Origin: RGIG5952 sp045603485 | GTDB lineage: Bacteria; Verrucomicrobiota; Kiritimatiellia; RFP12; JAAYLN01 | DNA: 9,569 nt | Direction of reading: 5' to 3' | Assembly (NCBI GenBank): GCA_045603485.1 | Contig: JAZUMF010000058.1 | Location: forward strand, 1-9,569 | Shown here: positions 5,261-9,569 of the stretch, piece after piece | Position numbering within the stretch: position 1 is the first letter of the stretch | Layout of the letters: every line of letters starts with the position of its first letter | Position numbers and translations under genes: made by a program | Notes under the pieces: model-generated | Seen by the model: the letters and a program-made list of their open reading frames with translations, nothing else | Told to the model about the DNA's origin: nothing | Databases searched by the model: none

Positions 5261-8020
5261 CTATTTTTCAAAGACATTTGGCGTTACGAGTACTATGTCG
5301 CGCCAATCGACGAATTCGGATTCCAGATTTTCGAGCTTTATTCTGACTCCTGCTTGAAGTTTGTGTTTGCCTAATGGTATGAGCTGCCAAGGGAGTTCTC
5401 CGATTGAGGCAGAGAAGCATTCGGTGGCAATTGGCGTTTCAACTTTATTTTTGTCGACTGTGCAGATGGTGAATTGCGCCGCGTTGAAGACGAGTGGTTT
5501 TTTGACTGAGGCGCGCGCTCGGGCAAAGATGTAATATTCTCCATCTTTGAAGTTTTTGGGCGGTATGTCGAATGTGGCGGTGTTGGTTGACGCTATGCGG
5601 AAATACTTATAGTTGTCGAAGTTTGAGCGAACTATCGTAGCTTTATTGTTTGCGCGAATGGAGCGGTAGTCGAAATAGAGGGATTCTTCACCGTTGGGGA
5701 AGCTGACGGTTTTTTCGAGCAAATCGGGTTGGACGAAGGTGAAGCGGCGTACATCGGTGTTGCCGACCGGATTTACGAATCCTGCCATGACCCATACGAG
5801 TGAGCCTGTGGTCAGGTCGAATTTGCCGAGGGAGGCAAGCTTCCAGGAGTAGTCGCCTTTTTGGCGTTCGACGCGCATACTTCCCGTTTCTTCTTGATTC
5901 TTTTTAATTTGCAATCCATTATATATTGGAACATTGTAGATGCCGAAATAGGCGGCGGCGGGGTCATCTTTGACTCGTGCGTCTACACGCATTTCGGCAA
6001 AGCAGTAGTATGGGCGGTTTGTTACGCCGCCATGGACTTCCCAGCCGATGCAGTCGGTTGAGGTGTCCATGAAGGTGCGCGTGACATTCAGGCGTTTTTC
6101 AGGAATAAAGCGGGCAAACTCAAAGCCGGACTGGTCTTTTTCAAGTGTGACGGTTGAGCCGTTTTTGTTGAATTCTTTGGCTGTGACTGAGAAGGAGGGC
6201 TTTTCGTAGGTGGGCGCTGCCGTTGGGACGGGGGCGTATTTGTTGAATTCTTTGCAGAATGAGAGTGGGTCACCTCTTTCTGCCCACCATGACCAGTAGT
6301 AGGAGCCCGAGTCGCCCCAGCGGCGGAGGAGTTCGTGGCGGAGCTCTTCGCGTGTGGGCATTACGAAGCGGCGCGGTTTTGGCACGGCCAGAACATCATT
6401 GTAGCGGAAGAGCATGAGCTCAAGTGCAGAGCAGGGGAAGCGGTGACCCATGATGCGGCGCAATGGATCGCGGCTGATTTTTTTCTCCACTTCTTTTGAG
6501 AGGAGATAGTAGGTGAGCACATCGGCATCGGTGAGCAGGTGGCGTGAGCCGCGTATGTAGCAACCTTGCCATACCCAGCGTTGACGGTCGCGGCAGTGGG
6601 TCGCGAATTCGAAGAAGCGGCGCACATCCGGCGCGGCGCGGCCGTAGACATTTTCGATGTAGTTTGAGCTTAATACTTGAGCATCGAGGGTGGGGTCCCA
6701 TTGGAGGCGGTTGATTATGTAGACATTGTGTTGTCCAAGTGGTGTGTTTGGGGTTAGGGGAAGTTGCGCGAAGCCGCCTTTGAATTTGTGCGTTGCGTAG
6801 AATTTGTAGGCTTCGTCAATGATGTCCCAGTTGGGGAAGAAGGCTATGTAGTCGCTGAAGTTTGCGTAGTATTCCCAATAGTAGAATGTGTCGGAGGCCT
6901 TTTGCCAGGCTTCTATGTTGGGTGTGAAGCGTTCGCATGAGGTGATTGGGCGGCCATGATTGCGCCAGAGCTGGGCATATGCGATTCCAACATTTGGGTC
7001 GCACTTAATCCCGCCTGTTGGGGGATTGACGGTGCTCATGTAGGCGAGTATTAGGAATTTGACTTTTGGCCATTTTTTGCCTAGGCGGCGAGCAACTTGG
7101 TTTGCGAAGTGTATGTATAGTGTGGTTGGTGCTTTACTTGGGTCGGAAGCTATCATTTTTTCGCATGAGGGGCAGCGGCAGTATGTGGGGGTGTCGGCTG
7201 GGGAGAGTGAAATTGATGTCATCCAAGGGTTTTTATTCAGGTATTCTTCAATTTCTTTGCAGACGACATCGACCGTTTTTGGATTGGTGGGGCAGATTGC
7301 CCATGCGCTGCGGTTTGTGCGGGGTGGATCCCACTGGGCATAGCATTCAAGATACTTGTTGTAGTTGTCGTTTTTCTTTGCATTGAGCCAGCGACTGCCG
7401 AATGAGTGGCTGAATTCTATATGGAAACGATGGCAGCCAAGGGTGTCAAGCCATTTCTGGTCACTTATGTTTGAGCAGGCATTGGCGCGCATTTTGAGGC
7501 AGTCGTCGATTGAGCCATAGACTTGGGTTGAGAGGTTGCGCCATTCCATAAATGGGGCTTGGGTTTTTTCGTAGCCGACTTCTACCATGAGGTTTGTGGA
7601 GGAGGGGATGGTTTCGATTTCGCGATTCCAGAAGCCGCAGCCGAGGGTTTCGAGGAAATCAAAGACTGCATAGGCTGGGCCACGGGGACCTTCGCCTGTG
7701 ATTTCCATTAGGTTTTTATTTGAGACTTTGATGGAGATTTCATCGAGCTTTCCTTCGTAGGGGAAGCCGACTTTAATTGTGTTGAATCCCTTTACCTTTT
7801 TTGTTGTAACGGGTAAATTTGCCCCTGTGATTTTATTGAGGTATTTTGCGAGCTGCCCTGCTGCATATTGGGCGCTTTTTGGCGCATCTTGAGGGATGAC
7901 GATGGCTGCTTTGGCAAAGCCTTTGTCGGCAATTACAAATTGCGGTTTATCGGCCTTTGCGATGGCGCATTGGGCTATTAGCAATGCGGAGAGTGCTAGA
8001 ATTGTAAGCTTGGTTTTCAT
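5261..8020 (-). CDS. Exported DUF4838 (alpha-glucuronidase-like) protein, 919 aa
   Basis: A Sec signal (MKTKLTILALSALLIAQC, cleavage near AIAKA) shows export. Cys18 does not sit in a lipobox, so a lipoprotein is unlikely. Residues about 25-150 resemble the N-terminal domain of GH67/GH20-like enzymes, with GPRGPAYAVFDFLETLGCGF (111-130). The DUF4838 core follows: ICPTNP (242-247), SLSPADTP (271-278) and CRCPSC (281-286), then a probable barrel (AYMSTVNPP, AYAQLWRNHG). The C-terminal ~270 residues look like two beta-sandwich modules, each ending with a W-x-L-x-x-LGK-x-x-L pattern (near 724 and 876). The family is predicted to act on glycans, but its substrate and catalytic residues are not established. 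The conserved Asp276 is a plausible active-site residue by analogy only. AAGGAG lies 12 nt upstream of the start, a rather long spacing. A sigma-54 promoter precedes it. It stands alone, converging on the beta-helix gene. Confidence 0.9.
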   Translation of the reverse strand: MKTKLTILALSALLIAQCAIAKADKPQFVIADKGFAKAAIVIPQDAPKSAQYAAGQLAKYLNKITGANLPVTTKKVKGFNTIKVGFPYEGKLDEISIKVSNKNLMEITGEGPRGPAYAVFDFLETLGCGFWNREIETIPSSTNLMVEVGYEKTQAPFMEWRNLSTQVYGSIDDCLKMRANACSNISDQKWLDTLGCHRFHIEFSHSFGSRWLNAKKNDNYNKYLECYAQWDPPRTNRSAWAICPTNPKTVDVVCKEIEEYLNKNPWMTSISLSPADTPTYCRCPSCEKMIASDPSKAPTTLYIHFANQVARRLGKKWPKVKFLILAYMSTVNPPTGGIKCDPNVGIAYAQLWRNHGRPITSCERFTPNIEAWQKASDTFYYWEYYANFSDYIAFFPNWDIIDEAYKFYATHKFKGGFAQLPLTPNTPLGQHNVYIINRLQWDPTLDAQVLSSNYIENVYGRAAPDVRRFFEFATHCRDRQRWVWQGCYIRGSRHLLTDADVLTYYLLSKEVEKKISRDPLRRIMGHRFPCSALELMLFRYNDVLAVPKPRRFVMPTREELRHELLRRWGDSGSYYWSWWAERGDPLSFCKEFNKYAPVPTAAPTYEKPSFSVTAKEFNKNGSTVTLEKDQSGFEFARFIPEKRLNVTRTFMDTSTDCIGWEVHGGVTNRPYYCFAEMRVDARVKDDPAAAYFGIYNVPIYNGLQIKKNQEETGSMRVERQKGDYSWKLASLGKFDLTTGSLVWVMAGFVNPVGNTDVRRFTFVQPDLLEKTVSFPNGEESLYFDYRSIRANNKATIVRSNFDNYKYFRIASTNTATFDIPPKNFKDGEYYIFARARASVKKPLVFNAAQFTICTVDKNKVETPIATECFSASIGELPWQLIPLGKHKLQAGVRIKLENLESEFVDWRDIVLVTPNVFEK

Positions 8021-8060
8021 TGTTTGAATAATCTCCTTGTTAAGAGTCGTGGTTAATAGA

Positions 8061-8079
8061 ATAGCATATTTCGTGCCAA
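8061..8079 (-). promoter_or_regulatory. Sigma-54 (-24/-12) promoter of the DUF4838 gene
   Basis: On the minus strand the sequence TTGGCACGAAATATGCT (8079-8063) matches the RpoN consensus YTGGCACGrNNNTTGCW at every defined position except one (A for the first T of TTGC). The invariant GG (8077-8076) and GC (8065-8064) are exactly 10 bp apart. Transcription would start near 8052, leaving a leader of about 31 nt that carries the AAGGAG at 8038-8033. No competing sigma-70 promoter is evident. Confidence 0.85.
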
Positions 8080-8122
8080 AATTAAACGATGAATTACAGA
8101 ACGCCCTTATTCCGAAAATCTA

Positions 8123-8135
8123 GGATAAGCTATCC
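8123..8135. promoter_or_regulatory. Palindrome upstream of the sigma-54 promoter
   Basis: GGATA and TATCC flank AGC, making a 13-bp inverted repeat about 45-60 bp upstream of the -24 element. This is a plausible site for a bacterial enhancer-binding protein, but closer than the usual 80-150 bp and short, so the role is tentative. Confidence 0.4.
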
Positions 8136-8170
8136 CATTTGCCAATAAATAAAAAACGCCGCATTCCCTA

Positions 8171-8376
8171 CTTGAGGGACAGGCCCAACACTATACTCAC
8201 ATCCTTTTGCAATCAACTCCCCCCAAATGCTACATATTCTCACCCAAGGGACAGACCCAACATAAGCCACATATCGCAAATTTGCTCACATACCCAATCA
8301 AGGGACAGTCCTCATCTCTCACCACCGTTTTTTTTATTACATTTTTCGCATGAGGGACAGGCCCGATGCTATGCCA
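8171..8376. repeat. Four degenerate repeats with AGGGACAG cores
   Basis: The core AGGGACAG occurs at 8175, 8247, 8301 and 8353, all in the same orientation, 72, 54 and 52 bp apart. Copies 1 and 4 continue as GCCC, copy 2 as ACCC, copy 3 as TCC. Copies 1 and 2 are followed by AACA, and three copies are followed within about 35 bp by CACAT and TGC-like motifs. The unit is therefore a decayed ~55-bp tandem repeat. Its position next to a Y1 transposase suggests a REP-like or transposase-associated family (inference). Confidence 0.75.
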
Positions 8377-8507
8377 ATGCCACATTTGCTTTACTCGACT
8401 CTATTTTTGCTGTCTAAATTACCCAAAGAGGCATATTGGGAGTGGTGTTTTTCGCTGAAATAGCCTTGTTTTGTCCGTTATTGCACATATGGAGACAATA
8501 ACCACCT

Positions 8508-8531
8508 ATGTCGCCAAGAAATTGGCGACAT
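8508..8531. repeat. Perfect 10-bp hairpin 3' of the transposase
   Basis: ATGTCGCCAA (8508-8517) and TTGGCGACAT (8522-8531) are exact reverse complements around a GAAA loop (plus strand). The hairpin lies 37 nt beyond the transposase stop codon. No T tract follows on the minus strand, which argues against a standard terminator. A stem-loop recognised by the Y1 transposase is an alternative. Confidence 0.8.
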
Positions 8532-8568
8532 TGAGATTGGTAAGATTAGCAATTTTTAGGGATTTTCT

Positions 8569-9555
8569 TTAAGCTTTGAAGGTTATCGGCGACTTTTTGA
8601 GGTCTCTTGCCGAGCAAAGTCTTAGGCCATTCCAGTCTTTGCATAAGCCTATGCCTCTTGCGCCTGTTTTTCGCTTTGGATTAAAGAGGCTACGATGCTT
8701 TTCAAACTCTTCGTTGACGAAGTCTTTAGAGCCTATGATGGTTCCATGGGTGAAGTGGCGTATTTTGCAGCGAAGTATTACCGATAACGGTAACTCGCCT
8801 TTTTCATCAATTACTTCTTGTACCTTTTCTGGCTCTATTGCATCGGAGCCGCGTACATAGAGTTTTAGACGATATTCTTTCGCCAAATCTGCAAAGGATG
8901 TGTCTTTAGCGGTTTTGTCATACATCTTTGCTATGCCTTCCATTGCTTTGCTGTCGCCTTTCAGCGCATTGGCAAAGCCTGCCCATTTGTAGTCTTTGGG
9001 GTCATCTACTATGCCTGCGCGTACGGGATTTAGATCGATGTAGGCTGAAATTGAGGAGAGGGTTTCTGAGGTGCCTTCTACTAGTGTGCTACGGAAGCGG
9101 CCTTCCCACATTGTGCCTTGCTTGTAGTCGTGTCTTGCGCGGTACCAGGCTGAGTAGCGTTGCTTTAGGCACTGCATAAAGGGTGTTATATCTCCCATGC
9201 GGCGAATGAAGGCTCCCTGCTCTTCTTCGACAATATCTGGGCGGTTTTGCTTCTTTAGCTCATACCAGCGACTTTTGAGGTCAGCTGCGTGGAGTCTTCC
9301 ATAGAGTGCGGATATGCGTTTTAGTAATAGTGCCTCTGTTGGTTTAGATGGCTCCGGTACATGAACGAGGAGATGGAAGTGGTTGTCCATTACGCAATAG
9401 TTGAGCACATCTATTCCGCTGAAATAGTCTATTGTACGCATCATCTTGACGAACATGTCTTTATCTGTATCCCCCAGCAAAAACTGACTGAAGATACATC
9501 TGCTTACTATATGGTAGTAGCTTTCGCCTATATTCTTGACTCTTGGTTTTCTCAT
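8569..9555 (-). CDS. Y1 (HUH) transposase, REP-associated (RAYT) type, 328 aa
   Basis: The protein belongs to the IS200/IS605-like Y1 superfamily of single-strand DNA transposases. It has YYHIVSR (13-19), the HUH metal-binding motif as HFH (59-61) in NHFHLLVHV, the likely catalytic Tyr134 in RYSAWYRARH, GTMWEGRF (147-154) and YIDLNPVRAGIV (171-182). All key residues are present, so it may be active. It is longer than an IS200 TnpA (about 150 aa). The insertion between the HUH and tyrosine motifs and the C-terminal region (CKIRHFTHGTIIGSKDFV, then PKRKTGARGIGLC) match the longer RAYT-like proteins that I associate with PVC and delta-proteobacterial genomes. AAGGAG lies 6 nt before the start. 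RAYTs usually occur as single genes that act on nearby palindromic repeats rather than moving themselves. Here a hairpin and a repeat array lie just downstream. No TnpB accompanies it. Confidence 0.93.
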   Translation of the reverse strand: MRKPRVKNIGESYYHIVSRCIFSQFLLGDTDKDMFVKMMRTIDYFSGIDVLNYCVMDNHFHLLVHVPEPSKPTEALLLKRISALYGRLHAADLKSRWYELKKQNRPDIVEEEQGAFIRRMGDITPFMQCLKQRYSAWYRARHDYKQGTMWEGRFRSTLVEGTSETLSSISAYIDLNPVRAGIVDDPKDYKWAGFANALKGDSKAMEGIAKMYDKTAKDTSFADLAKEYRLKLYVRGSDAIEPEKVQEVIDEKGELPLSVILRCKIRHFTHGTIIGSKDFVNEEFEKHRSLFNPKRKTGARGIGLCKDWNGLRLCSARDLKKSPITFKA

Positions 9556-9569
9556 TGTTGTCTCCTTGT

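Larger units (their letters stand above)
8021..8568. other. Gene-free region between the transposase and DUF4838 genes
   Basis: It holds the sigma-54 promoter and an upstream palindrome (8061-8135), a degenerate repeat array with GGGACAG cores (8171-8376) and a perfect hairpin (8508-8531). The plus-strand frame at 8139-8417 reads through the repeats, giving a repeated RDRPN-like peptide, and is not supported as a gene. About 100 bp between 8400 and 8507 show nothing I can assign. Confidence 0.75.

Noticed and set aside
8139..8417. Plus-strand open frame of 92 codons with repeated RDRPN-like peptides
   Set aside because: The peptide repeat simply reflects the GGGACAG DNA repeats; no ribosome binding site and no known family.

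Overview
The window looks like chromosomal DNA of a PVC-superphylum bacterium, most likely Kiritimatiellota or Lentisphaerota. The reasons are a short secreted protein with a C-terminal PEP-CTERM sorting tag, a secreted beta-helix protein ending in a choice-of-anchor-Q type tail, a very large exported DUF4838 (alpha-glucuronidase-like) protein, an AAA/DUF4143 ATPase and a Y1 (HUH) REP-associated type transposase, all separated by repeat-rich intergenic DNA. This taxonomic call is inference from family content. No rRNA, tRNA or CRISPR array was seen.

Layout: (1) 85-1501, minus strand: a two-gene envelope operon. An exported protein built of two ~118-residue repeats (680-1501) is followed by a PEP-CTERM protein (85-654) and a hairpin terminator (24-55). 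The frame of the first gene is open through a complete signal peptide but has no ATG, GTG or TTG at the expected place; one base change in length would restore it. (2) 1502-3475: an ATPase gene (1928-3151, minus) lies between two pairs of direct repeats, A (1675-1832 and 3328-3475) and B (1839-1923 and 3191-3275). The upstream B copy supplies part of the ATPase promoter. (3) 3476-3937: gene-free, holding three 23-bp direct repeats, a nested hairpin, and two facing 8-nt-periodic repeats. (4) 3938-5188, plus: secreted right-handed beta-helix protein with a full-consensus sigma-70 promoter. (5) 5220-5254: a strong hairpin terminator shared by two convergent genes. (6) 5261-8020, minus: DUF4838 protein, preceded by a near-perfect sigma-54 (-24/-12) promoter and a small upstream palindrome. 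(7) 8021-8568: four degenerate repeats with a GGGACAG core and a perfect 10-bp hairpin. (8) 8569-9555, minus: Y1 transposase.

The genes fit a surface and glycan-scavenging role: three exported proteins (repeat protein, PEP-CTERM protein, beta-helix protein) and one large predicted glycan-active enzyme. The transposase and ATPase are each embedded in their own repeat families and look like the mobile or repeat-spreading part of the window. The most informative observations are the sigma-54 promoter of the DUF4838 gene, the nested direct repeats around the ATPase, the missing start codon together with a homogenised internal repeat in the exported repeat protein, and the repeat array and hairpin next to the transposase.
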